NCBI GenBank assembly: GCA_040902425.1
Contig: JBBDXI010000041.1
Coordinates: forward strand, 86,427 to 150,426
Origin: JBBDXI01 sp040902425
GTDB lineage: Bacteria > Planctomycetota > Phycisphaerae > Phycisphaerales > UBA1924
DNA length: 64,000 nt
Direction of reading: 5' to 3'
The notes under the pieces were generated by a model that was not told the DNA's origin, did not search any database, and worked only from the letters and a program-made list of their open reading frames with translations. A program made the translations under genes and the position numbers. Below are positions 45,936-54,502 of the stretch, piece by piece. Position 1 is the first letter of the stretch. Each line of letters begins with the position of its first letter.

Positions 45936-47775
45936 TCCGGTTGCGGATGCTCCGCGCCTCCCCCGCCCGCCCCGCCTTCTCCAGCAGCTCGGCGTACCGC
46001 TCTCCCACGCGGTAGTAGTTGCTCTGGTCGAACGCCACCGTCGTGCTCGGGCGCATCACACGCCGGAAGGCGTCCGCGTACGCCGCCACCGCCGCGTGCT
46101 CCTTCCCCGACGCCCGCAGCAGCTTCTCCGCACGCTCCAGCGACTCCACCGCCTCCGACGCGTCGTTGATCAGCTTCTGCCAGACCTCCTCGTAGCACCC
46201 GTACGCCGCGCCCTTGTCCCCCGCCTCCTCCAGCGCCGCACCCCGGGCCAGGATCGCCACCGTCCTCAGGTCCGCCCGCTGCTGCGCCCTGGCCGCGGCC
46301 CACGCCCACGCCCGCGCCCTCTCCCGCGGGTCCTCCAGCCCCTCGATCATCAGCCCCAGCATCCGCTGGCAGAAGTCCGGGCTCTGCGAGCACGCCCGGT
46401 ACAGCGCCCCGCTCCACCGCTCCCGCTCCGCGCCGGTCATTTCCCCGGCGACCGGGGCCAGCCCCGCCCACACCGCCGTCGAGGTGGGCGCCGCCTTCAC
46501 CGCCCGCTCCAGGAACCCCATCGCCGCCGCCGCGTCGGCCTTCGCCGTCACCGGCGCTGCCCCCTCCATGCCCGGGAGCGGCGGCGGGGGCCAGGGGGCG
46601 CGGCTGCGCTTGCCGAGCGCCGCCAGGCGCTGCGCCCCATCCGCCAGCGCCACCGCCGCGTGCCGCTGCGCCGCCGGCGAAGAGACCGACTCCGCCAGCA
46701 GGTGCAGCTCGGGCGCGGCCAGCGGCCGGCGGGTCTGCGGGTCGGTCAGGTTCCCGCGCAGCTTCTTGTAGTCCCCGAAACACCCCTCCTCCAGCGCCCA
46801 GCGCGGCCCCGACGCCTGCCCGTGGAGCACGCCGACCCAGGCGTGGCTCATGCTCGGGCCGCGCCCGCTGATCACCGCCGCGGGGACGCCGATCGCCTTG
46901 CCCACGTTGGCCGCGAAGTACGCCTGCTCGCCGCACACACCCCCCACCTTCCGGATGTTCTCCAGCGTGTAATCGAGGGCCGAGATCTTCTTGGGCTTCC
47001 GCAGCTTGTAGTGCGCCGTGTCGTAGGTGATCTCGTCGTAGCGGTTCCCCGGGTTGCGGTCCCCCGCGTAGCGGGAGAACGCCCACTCCAGCTCCCCCGG
47101 CTCCGCGGGGCTGTCCACGACGTAGACCAGCAGCTCCGCCGGCGTCTGCCGCACGGGGAAGACGAGCCGCTCCTCGCGCGAGGCGTAATACCGGAAGACC
47201 TCCACCGGGTCGATGGTGCGCGACGGCTTCTTCTCGATCATCGCCGCCCGGATGCTGGCCTGCGCCCGGATCGGCTGGTCGTGCACCACGCAGATCGCCG
47301 CCGCCAGCGCGGGGAACTGCCCCACCCGGTCCCCGCAGGCGGCCCGCAGCCGGTCGAGCACGCCGTAGACGTTCTTGGTGCTGTCCCCATTGCGAACCAG
47401 GAACACCAGCGTGCGCTGAAGCTCCCCGTGCTTCCGCAGGAACCCCAGCAGGGGCTTGCGCGACCCCTCTTCGGCCTGCGAGAGCTGCTGCACCAGCCGC
47501 AGGGCCGCCACCGCCTCCGTCAGCGCCGCCGTGTTGTCGGGCGCGTAGGCGATCACCTGGTCGACCAGCGTCTGGAGGTCCCGCGCCAGCGTCGAGAAGG
47601 ACCCGTCATCGCCGGCCGCGTTCAGGATCGACGCCACCCGGTCGCGGACAGCCGTGCCCATGTCGAACTTGGCCGCGGCCGGCGCGCCCGGGCGCGGCGC
47701 GGGCGGCGCACCCTGGGCGCCAACACCGACCGACCCGCCCGCCAGCCCGATGAGGACGATGGCGACCCACCGCAT
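45913..47775 (-). CDS. Exported transglutaminase-like (papain-fold) protein
   Basis: 620 residues with signal peptide RWVAIVLIGLAGGSVGVGAQ. A transglutaminase-like core near 270-340 has the catalytic Cys in VGGVCGEQAYFAANVGKAIG and His in SMSHAWVGVLHG, in the expected order; a third (Asp) residue is not obvious. The rest is helical, TPR-like (AIAAICVVHDQP, AAVAAYADAFRRVM), suggesting a scaffold around a peptide-modifying or protease-like site. GGAGG precedes the ATG at 47775. Confidence 0.78.
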   Translation of the reverse strand: MRWVAIVLIGLAGGSVGVGAQGAPPAPRPGAPAAAKFDMGTAVRDRVASILNAAGDDGSFSTLARDLQTLVDQVIAYAPDNTAALTEAVAALRLVQQLSQAEEGSRKPLLGFLRKHGELQRTLVFLVRNGDSTKNVYGVLDRLRAACGDRVGQFPALAAAICVVHDQPIRAQASIRAAMIEKKPSRTIDPVEVFRYYASREERLVFPVRQTPAELLVYVVDSPAEPGELEWAFSRYAGDRNPGNRYDEITYDTAHYKLRKPKKISALDYTLENIRKVGGVCGEQAYFAANVGKAIGVPAAVISGRGPSMSHAWVGVLHGQASGPRWALEEGCFGDYKKLRGNLTDPQTRRPLAAPELHLLAESVSSPAAQRHAAVALADGAQRLAALGKRSRAPWPPPPLPGMEGAAPVTAKADAAAAMGFLERAVKAAPTSTAVWAGLAPVAGEMTGAERERWSGALYRACSQSPDFCQRMLGLMIEGLEDPRERARAWAWAAARAQQRADLRTVAILARGAALEEAGDKGAAYGCYEEVWQKLINDASEAVESLERAEKLLRASGKEHAAVAAYADAFRRVMRPSTTVAFDQSNYYRVGERYAELLEKAGRAGEARSIRNRIKAGPED

Positions 47776-47864
47776 AGGCACGTTCCTCCGGAGGGAGTGT
47801 ACGACTCTCCCGCATCGCCCCAAGTTCCGCGGCCTCCGGCGGTAGCCAACCCCCCCATCTTCCC

Positions 47865-48269
47865 ATGGGGCCCCTGCGCGCCGCCAATCCACCGAGAAAA
47901 ACTGACTTCACCGCCGGGGACATCCTCGTCATCTCCGACCCCGACGGGCCCGGCCCCGGGGGCGCGGCGTTCTTCAACACGAGCGTCCCCTACCCGGTCG
48001 CCACATACTTCAACTTCCGCATCGAGCACGTCGGCTCCGCGCAGTTCAGCTACTTCCTCAACAACACGCTGATCGCGGGGCCGCTGTTCGGCTTCCACAA
48101 CGCCGCTGGGATCGGCTCCCCCGGATGGGAGGAGGTCGTCTTCCTCGACGACCAGTTCCAGATCGCCGGTGAACGCGGCGACTTCGACAACTTCTCGTCC
48201 ATCCCGGCGCCGGGCGCTGCGGCCCTCCTGGGCCTCGGCGGCCTTCTCCTCTCCCGGCGCAGGCGCTGA
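47865..48269 (+). pseudogene. Remnant of a PEP-CTERM surface protein (N-terminus missing)
   Basis: 134 codons ending in a complete PEP-CTERM tail (IPAPGAAALLGLGGLLLSRRRR region, read as IPAPGAAALLG and SRRRR). No signal peptide is present: the ORF begins in the upstream region of the divergent transglutaminase-like gene and the first recognisable domain strand is FTAGDILVISDPDG. A sorting signal without a secretion signal cannot work as a surface protein, so this is probably a 5'-truncated copy. A missed frameshift is the alternative. Confidence 0.6.
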
Positions 48270-48350
48270 CCGTCCCTTTCCGTGACCAACACAGAGGGCG
48301 TGGCACGATCGGTGCCGCGCCCTTTCTTGTTGTTCCAGGCCGTTGCCGCC

Positions 48351-48923
48351 TCAGGCCCCCACCGTCAACCCCACCGGCTGCGGCCTGGGCACGTAGCCGG
48401 GCTGGAGCGCGATCCCCAGCGGCACCCGCTTGCCCCCCGGCGGGGGCGGCGGCGGCAGGCCCTCGCGGTCGATGATCCGCTGGATCGCCATGATCCCCTC
48501 GAGGAGCTGCTCCGGCCGCGGCGGGCACCCCGGCACGTACACATCCACCGGGATGAACTGGTCCACCCCCTGCACCACCGCGTACGTGTCGAACACGCCC
48601 CCCGTGCTGGCGCACGCCCCCATGCTGATCACCCAGCGGGGCTCGGCCATCTGGATGTAGACCCGCTGGAGCACCGGCAGCATCTTCACCGCCACCCGCC
48701 CCGCCACGATCAAGAGATCCGCCTGCCGCGGGCTGAACCGCATCGCCTCAGCCCCGAACCGCGCCACGTCGTACCGCGAGCACGCCGTCGCCATCAGCTC
48801 GATCCCGCAGCAGGCGGTCGCGAACGGCATCGGCCACAGCGAGCTCCGCCGCGCCCAGTTCACCACCCGCTGCAACTGCGTCGTCAGGAACGTGTCGGCC
48901 GGGATGGCGGCTTCGATGCCCAT
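48351..48923 (-). CDS. nuoB: NADH-quinone oxidoreductase subunit B
   Basis: 190 residues. Subunit of respiratory complex I holding the terminal [4Fe-4S] cluster N2. The ligands are present: adjacent Cys pair in ATACCGIELMA, Cys in GACASTGGVFDTY and Cys in VPGCPPRPEQLLEG. WARRSSLWPMPF is typical. The protein has a Pro-rich C-terminal extension (PPPPPPGGKR). No other nuo gene is in the window, so it is separated from the rest of the complex I operon or is a second copy. Confidence 0.93.
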   Translation of the reverse strand: MGIEAAIPADTFLTTQLQRVVNWARRSSLWPMPFATACCGIELMATACSRYDVARFGAEAMRFSPRQADLLIVAGRVAVKMLPVLQRVYIQMAEPRWVISMGACASTGGVFDTYAVVQGVDQFIPVDVYVPGCPPRPEQLLEGIMAIQRIIDREGLPPPPPPGGKRVPLGIALQPGYVPRPQPVGLTVGA

Positions 48924-48937
48924 GAGCCCATCCTAGC

Positions 48938-49120
48938 TCAGCGCGTCGTCGGCAGGGTCTTGTACCCCGTCTTGGGGTACCCCAGCACCCGGCCAGAGTC
49001 GGAAGAGTCGATCTTCTTCCGGTCCGCCGCGAACCCGCTCGCCGACACCGTCCTCTCGTAACACCCCGCGCTCAGCAGGGCGGCGGCCAGCGCGGCGACG
49101 GCAAGGGTCCGGGTCAGCAT
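48938..49120 (-). CDS. Small lipoprotein
   Basis: 60 residues: a signal peptide with lipobox (LAVAALAAALLSAGCYE) and a short mature tail (SASGFAADRKKIDSSDSGRV). It lies upstream of nuoB on the same strand with 14 bases between, so the two may be co-transcribed. The family is unknown; reality is supported by the clear lipobox rather than by length. Confidence 0.6.
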   Translation of the reverse strand: MLTRTLAVAALAAALLSAGCYERTVSASGFAADRKKIDSSDSGRVLGYPKTGYKTLPTTR

Positions 49121-49303
49121 GGCCAACAGTCTATCCGCCCTCGCCCCGCGGCCGGGCGGGGCCCAGGACCAGATCAGGACCCGGGGGCGGTGGCGGGTCG
49201 TGGCGGCGACAGGCGCCCCGGCCCGCCGAACCCGCGTGCTGCGCCGGCGTCTGACCTGCGTACCAGCCCTGGACCGCACCCCTTCCCCCGGAGGACCCCC
49301 CCC

Positions 49304-50524
49304 ATGCTGACCATCCCTCACGCACTCGTGTTCGCGGGCGCGGGCCTGCTGCTTCTCTCGCTCCCGGCCCTGGCGGATGAGCACAAGGCAGCGCCCGGCG
49401 ATGGCACGATCTCCGCCGCCGCGGCGAAGGCGAAGGAGGGGGACACGATCGTGCTCGAGGCCGGCGAGTACACCGATTCGGTGCGGCTGCCCGGGGGCGT
49501 GACGCTGAAGGGCGCCGGCGCCGGGAAGACGATCCTGACGGGCAAGTCGTACGCGGCGATCTACTGCGAGGGGCCGCACGTGACGATCTCGGGCCTCACG
49601 ATCCGCCACGCAGAGGGCGTGGTCCGCGGCGTGAACACCAGCACGCCGGTGCGGGTCGAGCGGTGCCGGTTCGAGAAGGTGCCCGAGGCGGTCGCCCTGA
49701 TGACAGCCCCCCTCTCGGATGTCGTCGCCTGCGAGTTCCACGAGTGCGGGATCGGCGTGCGGGCGATCGCCGAGTCGGCCCCGACGGTCTGGGGGTGCCG
49801 CTTCACCGGCGGGCGGATCGGCGTCTTCAACATGGAGGGGGCGCCGCACATCCGCAACAACGTGTTCGACGGCGTCGAGACCGGCGTGCGGCTGGTGGTG
49901 GGGGAGAACGCCGACGGGGCGATCATCCGCAGCAACGTCTCCCACCGGTGCAGGAACGCGGCGATCGAGGCGGAGTCGCGGGCCGAGCCGATCTTCGGCC
50001 CGTCGATCCGGAACAACATCGCGGTGGGGTGCGGCACCGCCGTGATCGCGCCGGCGGGGCTGGCGCGCCGCATCACGCACAACCTGGCGCACGAGTGCGG
50101 GGAGGCGCCCTTCCGGGACAAGGCAGGGAAAACGCTGGAGTCGGAGAACGCCAGGGACGACCCGAAGCTGGCGTTCACGCCCGAGGGTGACGTTGCGATC
50201 GGGGCTCAGGAGGTCACAGCGGGCAAGGGCCTTGGGGCGGCCAAGGGCGAGGCGGCGGACATCGGCCCGGAGAAGGGGTGGGGACGCTTCGGGTGCGCGG
50301 CCGCGGCGGAGCTGCCGCCGGTGCGCTTCGGCGAGACAAAGATCGCCAACTCGGTGCGCGAGGAGTACCAGTACCTCGGCGTGCTGGGGGCGCGGATGTC
50401 AGGCCAATCGCTTCAACAGAAGGACGGGAAGGCCTACGACGTCATGGAGGCGACGGGGGCGGACGGCAAGCCGCTGGAGGTGCGGTTCGATATCAGCCGC
50501 TTCTTCAAGGAACGCGGGCTGTAG
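49304..50524 (+). CDS. Exported right-handed beta-helix (NosD/pectate-lyase-like) protein
   Basis: 406 residues. Signal peptide LVFAGAGLLLLSLPALADEH, then short repeating beta-strand rungs (GVTLKGAGAGKTILTG, HVTISGLTIRHAEGVV, TVWGCRFTGGRIGVFN, HIRNNVFDGVETGVRL) as in parallel beta-helix proteins that bind or cleave polysaccharide. GGAGG precedes the ATG at 49304. Catalytic residues cannot be assigned from the sequence. Its 3' end overlaps the convergent DUF1643 gene by 91 bases. Confidence 0.8.
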   Translation: MLTIPHALVFAGAGLLLLSLPALADEHKAAPGDGTISAAAAKAKEGDTIVLEAGEYTDSVRLPGGVTLKGAGAGKTILTGKSYAAIYCEGPHVTISGLTIRHAEGVVRGVNTSTPVRVERCRFEKVPEAVALMTAPLSDVVACEFHECGIGVRAIAESAPTVWGCRFTGGRIGVFNMEGAPHIRNNVFDGVETGVRLVVGENADGAIIRSNVSHRCRNAAIEAESRAEPIFGPSIRNNIAVGCGTAVIAPAGLARRITHNLAHECGEAPFRDKAGKTLESENARDDPKLAFTPEGDVAIGAQEVTAGKGLGAAKGEAADIGPEKGWGRFGCAAAAELPPVRFGETKIANSVREEYQYLGVLGARMSGQSLQQKDGKAYDVMEATGADGKPLEVRFDISRFFKERGL

Positions 50525-51009
50525 GGGGTCTCGCCGGAGAAGGGGCGCCGTCGCGAGCGCCGCGGAAGGTACAGCGGGTGACGGGGGGAGCCGGAGGCGG
50601 TGCGGCCCAGACACCAGAGCGGCTGGTGGAGCAGGCCGAGGACTTCATGGTCGCGGCCGCGAGCCGCGGCCCAGGCGCCCCAGGCCGCGATGATGAGTGT
50701 TGCCTGCGAGGACGCGTCGCAGATGTGGCGGTCGTTGTCGGCGCCGACCGGGTGGGCGGCGGCGGCGAGGGTGCGGGTGTGCGGGGTTCGCAGGGCGAAG
50801 AGGTTGACGACTTCCATGGCCCCGAAGCCCCAGGCTCGCGAGAAGCCGATGCAGCGGCGGATGGTGGGGTCGTCCCGCCGGTCGTCGGCGGTGCTGGGGT
50901 TGAGCATGATCCACAGCGCCGAGGGCCCCTGCGCCCAGCGCCGCGACAGCCGGTACCGGTAGCGCCCGCAGGGGCTCAGCAAGGCTGTGCGCTCCACGGG
51001 GCGGAGCAT
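50434..51009 (-). CDS. DUF1643-domain protein
   Basis: 191 residues. The DUF1643 signature is clear: LLSPCGRYRYRLSRRW, ALWIMLNPSTADDRRDDPTI and CIGFSRAWGFGAMEVVNLFA. Function unknown; family members occur near mobile or restriction genes in some genomes. The domain ends near HPLYLPR, and the last ~45 residues (SPRSLKKRLISNR) overlap the beta-helix gene on the other strand, so the tail may be a recent read-through extension. Start at ATG 51009. Confidence 0.85.
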   Translation of the reverse strand: MLRPVERTALLSPCGRYRYRLSRRWAQGPSALWIMLNPSTADDRRDDPTIRRCIGFSRAWGFGAMEVVNLFALRTPHTRTLAAAAHPVGADNDRHICDASSQATLIIAAWGAWAAARGRDHEVLGLLHQPLWCLGRTASGSPRHPLYLPRRSRRRPFSGETPYSPRSLKKRLISNRTSSGLPSAPVASMTS

Positions 51010-51044
51010 ACCGCGGTACGATCGGCCGGCACCGTGGAGCACCC

Positions 51045-52193
51045 ATGCGGATTGTCGTCGTTGGCGGCGGGATCGCGGGCTTGACGGCCGCCATCGCGCT
51101 GCGCCGGGCGGGGCACGCCGTGGCGGTCTTCGAGCGCGCCCCCGAGCCGCGCGAGGTGGGGGCGGGGATCTCGCTGGCGGGCAACGCGATGCTGGCGCTG
51201 CGTGCCGCGGGCGCGGACGATGCGGTGGCGCAGCGCGGGGAGCGCCTGCGGCGAGTCGAGTTCCGGACCTGGAGGGGGAGGGTGCTGGCGGAGTCCGACC
51301 TGGGGGCGCTGGATGACCGCTTCGGCACGCGCACGATCATGCTCCACCGCGCCGACCTCGTGGGGGCGCTCCACTCCCTGCTCCCGCCGGGGGTCGTGCG
51401 CCCCGGGCTCTCCTTCGGCGGTCTGGCGCAGCGCGGCGGCACGGTGGTGGCCCGCTTCGAGGGGGGCGACGGGCAGGTGGAGCAGGATGCCGACCTGCTC
51501 ATCGGCGCCGACGGCATCAACTCCGCGGTGCGGCTTGCGATGCACGGGCCCGAGCCGGTGCGCTACGCCGGCTACACCTGCTGGCGCGGCATTTCGCTCC
51601 TCCCCGGGATCGCCCCCGGCCTTGCCTGGGAGGCGTGGGGTCCGGGGGCGCGCCTGGGGATGGCGCCGATCGGCCCCGGGCGCACGTACTGGTACTCCAC
51701 GGTCAACGCGCCCCCGGGCGGCTCCGACGGGCCCGGAATCGGGCGCGAACTGGGCGCGCGATTCCGGCGGTGGCTGCCCCCCAGCGCCGACCTGATTGCC
51801 TCGACACCCGAGGGGGCCATCATCCGCAACGACATCGTCGACCGCCGGCCGCGCCGGGGCTGGTCGGACGGACGCGTCGTCCTGATCGGGGATGCAGCCC
51901 ATCCGACGACGCCGAACCTGGGCCAGGGCGGGGCGATGGCGATCGAGGACGGTGTCGTGCTCGCGGGCCTGCTCCCGCGCGAGGGCGACCCGGGGCCCGC
52001 CCTGGCCGCGTTCGAGCGCCGGCGGTTCGCCCGCGCGGCACGCGTGACGCGCGAGTCGCTGCGCCTCGGCAGCATCGGGCAGTGGCGCTCCGCCCCAGCC
52101 CGTGCGGTCAGGGATGCGCTCTTCGCGGCCACGCCGGGGTGGGTGATGGACCGGCAGTACACGTGGCTGGTCCGCTACGGCCGGCGGCTGTGA
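51045..52193 (+). CDS. FAD-dependent monooxygenase
   Basis: 382 residues, class A flavoprotein monooxygenase. FAD-binding Rossmann motif VVVGGGIAGLTAAIAL at the N-terminus, then LLIGADGINSAVR and the second FAD motif VVLIGDAAHPTTPNLGQGG. These enzymes hydroxylate or epoxidise aromatic or isoprenoid substrates with NAD(P)H and O2. The start lies 35 bases from the divergent DUF1643 start. It is near, but convergent to, the two ketosynthase genes, so a joint pathway is possible but not shown. Confidence 0.9.
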   Translation: MRIVVVGGGIAGLTAAIALRRAGHAVAVFERAPEPREVGAGISLAGNAMLALRAAGADDAVAQRGERLRRVEFRTWRGRVLAESDLGALDDRFGTRTIMLHRADLVGALHSLLPPGVVRPGLSFGGLAQRGGTVVARFEGGDGQVEQDADLLIGADGINSAVRLAMHGPEPVRYAGYTCWRGISLLPGIAPGLAWEAWGPGARLGMAPIGPGRTYWYSTVNAPPGGSDGPGIGRELGARFRRWLPPSADLIASTPEGAIIRNDIVDRRPRRGWSDGRVVLIGDAAHPTTPNLGQGGAMAIEDGVVLAGLLPREGDPGPALAAFERRRFARAARVTRESLRLGSIGQWRSAPARAVRDALFAATPGWVMDRQYTWLVRYGRRL

Positions 52194-52322
52194 GCAAGGG
52201 GAGAAGACAGGCGACCCGCTCACAGGCGGAGGTGCATCGAATCCGCGCCGCGCGGCCAAATCCACGGCGCGGAGTACGCGCGACAGGAGCCACCACGCCA
52301 GCGCGGCGGAACATCGGAGTGC

Positions 52323-53684
52323 TCACTCCCGGAACCGTCGCACCACCAGCGTGTCGTTCTGCCCCCCGAACCCGAAGCTGTTGCTCAGGCACACCTCGAC
52401 GCCCCGCGCCCGCTCGTCGCGGGGCTTGTTGGGGATGTAGTCGAGGTCGCACTCGGGGTCGGGGGTCTGCAGGTTCATCGTCGGCGGGAGGAAGCCGGTG
52501 CGGATGGCCTGGACGCAGGTGATGAGCTCGACCACGCCGGCCGCGGCGATGAGGTGGCCGAGCATGCTCTTGACGCTGGAAACGGGGATCCTGGGCGCCA
52601 GTGGGCCGAAGACAGCCTTGACGCCGGCGGACTCGATCTTGTCGTTCTCCTGCGTGCCGGTGCCGTGGGCGGAGATGTAGTGGACGGGGGGGCGTGGCTC
52701 GGACACAGGCGGGACGCCTGGGCCACTTGAAGGGAGTTCGGGCTCCCGCGGGTTGATGCCGGCCTGCCGCAGGGCCTTGAGCATGCTCGCCTGCGCCCCC
52801 TTGCCCTCCGGCTGGATGTCCGTGATGCGGAACGCATCCGCCGAGCTGCCATACCCGACGATCTCCGCCAGCGGCTCCGCCCCGCGGGGCCGGGCGTGCT
52901 CCAGCGTCTCGATCACCAGCATCCCCGCCCCCTCCCCCATCACGAACCCGTCGCGCGTGATGTCGAACGGCCGCGCCGCCGTGAGGCACGAGTCGCGCCG
53001 CGACGAGAGCGCCGTGAGACGGATGAACCCCGTCACGCCCAGCGGGTGGATCATCGAGTGGGCGCCCCCCGCGAACATCACGTCGGCATCGCCCCGCCGG
53101 ATGATCTCGTACGCCTCCCCGATCGCCTGCGTGCTCGCGGCGCACGCCGTCAGGCAGTTGCTCGCCGGGCCCCGGCAGCCGAACTCCAGCGCCAGGTGCG
53201 ACAGGGCCATGTTGGGCTCCTGCTCCACCTCCCGGTGCGGGTCCAGGTTCCGATACGCCGCCGCCGCCCAGGCCGCGTCGTTCACCGCGCGGCGCTCGCC
53301 GTCCCACGCGGCCAGGTTGGTCGCGGCAAACGGGTCGAAGTCCAGCGAGCCCTCGCCCGAGCCGAGGTAGATGCCCATCCGCCGCTTCTTGAGCCCCGCG
53401 AACCGGCCGAGGCCCGACTGCGTCCACGCCTGGGCCGCCGCCCCCAGGGCGAAACGCGTGTTGAGCGCCGCGTGGGCGTGCGCGGAGGCGTCCGGGAGCA
53501 GGTCCCCGAGCCGGTAGTCCCTCACCTCCGCGGCGAAGCTGGTGGACCAGGTGGCGGCGTCGAAGCGGGTGATCGGCCCCACGCCGGTCTCGCCGCGCAG
53601 CAGGCGCCCCCAGACCGTGGGGATATCGTGCCCCAGGGGCGTGACCCAGCCCATCCCGGTGATGACGACGCGGCGGGAAGACAT
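52323..53684 (-). CDS. fabF: Beta-ketoacyl-ACP synthase (FabF family) with an in-frame palindromic insert
   Basis: 453 residues; condenses malonyl-ACP with acyl chains. The Cys-His-His triad is complete: ASNCLTACAASTQAIGEAY, SAHGTGTQENDKIE and KSMLGHLIAAAGVVE. GFVMGEGAGMLVIETLEHA is canonical. Between AGINP and HYISAHGTGT there are about 24 extra residues (REPELPSSGPGVPPVSEP) encoded around a palindrome (52694-52726) absent from the family. Same strand as the GxxExxY and second ketosynthase genes. Confidence 0.93.
   Translation of the reverse strand: MSSRRVVITGMGWVTPLGHDIPTVWGRLLRGETGVGPITRFDAATWSTSFAAEVRDYRLGDLLPDASAHAHAALNTRFALGAAAQAWTQSGLGRFAGLKKRRMGIYLGSGEGSLDFDPFAATNLAAWDGERRAVNDAAWAAAAYRNLDPHREVEQEPNMALSHLALEFGCRGPASNCLTACAASTQAIGEAYEIIRRGDADVMFAGGAHSMIHPLGVTGFIRLTALSSRRDSCLTAARPFDITRDGFVMGEGAGMLVIETLEHARPRGAEPLAEIVGYGSSADAFRITDIQPEGKGAQASMLKALRQAGINPREPELPSSGPGVPPVSEPRPPVHYISAHGTGTQENDKIESAGVKAVFGPLAPRIPVSSVKSMLGHLIAAAGVVELITCVQAIRTGFLPPTMNLQTPDPECDLDYIPNKPRDERARGVEVCLSNSFGFGGQNDTLVVRRFRE
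52694..52726. repeat. Palindrome inside the FabF gene
   Basis: Outer arms GTGGC/GCCAC and an inner stem CAGGCG/CGCCTG with loop GGA. It is read in frame and sits just before the codons for the first catalytic His. Confidence 0.75.
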
Positions 53685-53690
53685 CAGGAT

Positions 53691-53786
53691 TCACCGCGGA
53701 GAGCGCGGGGGGCGCGGGGGGCGCGGAGGGCGCGGAGCGGGCAGGAGAACAGGCTCTCTCCGCGGGCTCCGCGCTCTCCGCGGTGA
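53691..53786. repeat. Perfect 18-bp inverted repeat between FabF and GxxExxY genes
   Basis: Arms TCACCGCGGAGAGCGCGG (53691-53708) and its exact inverse (53769-53786) enclose about 60 G-rich bases made of GGCGCGG units. Fills almost the whole spacer. Confidence 0.85.
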
Positions 53787-53797
53787 GACTGGCTTGG

Positions 53798-54421
53798 TCA
53801 AGCCTGCGGCTCGGGCTGGTGCTCCTCCTGGAACTCGCCCTCTTCCTCGTGCTCGCCCTCGCCCCCTTCCGCGCCCTCGCCCTTCAGCTCGTTGAGCTTG
53901 TCGGGGTTCAGCACGCGGACGAGCCCATCCTTGAGGCGGCGCTCGCCGAAGTTGATGATGAGGCCCAGCTCGACGTCGGCCGCCCGCAGCTGCGCCCGCA
54001 GTTGGGCCCGCTCGTACCCGCCGATCTCGCCCGGCCGGGCCATGATCTCCACGATGAAGCGATCGGCGACCCACAGGTCGGCCGTCGTCGTCCCGACGAC
54101 CTTGTCGTCGAAGTAGACGTCGAAGGGGTGCGCGGGCTTGAAGGCGACCCCCTGCGTCCCCATCTCGAGCTGGAGGGCCTTGGCGTACACCGACTCGTCG
54201 TACCCCGGGCCCAGCTCCATGTGCACGTCGATGGCGCAGCCGATGACCTTGCGGCTCACCTCGGTCAGGGCCGGGTCGAGCTCGGAGAGCGGGGTGCCGC
54301 GCCGCGGCGGGCGCTCGCCGTAGCGCTCGCCGCCGCGGTCGTTGCCGCGCGGGTCGCGCCGGTTGTAGTTCCGGTTGTCGTTGTAGCCGCGGTTGTCGTA
54401 GGGACGCTGCTGGTCGTGCAC
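53798..54421 (-). CDS. GxxExxY protein with RG/Asn-rich N-terminus
   Basis: 207 residues. The family motif ELGPGYDESVYAKALQLEM (GxxExxY) lies near residue 70, with VIGCAIDVHMELG before it and VELGLIINFGERRLKDGLVR at the C-terminus; the family has a PD-(D/E)XK-like nuclease-type fold but no established role. The first ~50 residues are Arg/Asn/Tyr/Gly-rich (YNDNRNYNRRDPRGNDRGG) and the end is acidic (EHEEEGEFQEEHQ), both unusual. The GTG at 54421 has AGGAG six bases upstream, better than ATG 54487. Confidence 0.82.
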   Translation of the reverse strand: MHDQQRPYDNRGYNDNRNYNRRDPRGNDRGGERYGERPPRRGTPLSELDPALTEVSRKVIGCAIDVHMELGPGYDESVYAKALQLEMGTQGVAFKPAHPFDVYFDDKVVGTTTADLWVADRFIVEIMARPGEIGGYERAQLRAQLRAADVELGLIINFGERRLKDGLVRVLNPDKLNELKGEGAEGGEGEHEEEGEFQEEHQPEPQA

Positions 54422-54502
54422 GGGTGGCTCCTTGAAGGGCTCGTAGAGGTCTCTACGGGGATCGGCCCGGGTGTGGGCGCGGGCCAACGGGATTCGGGCT
54501 GG

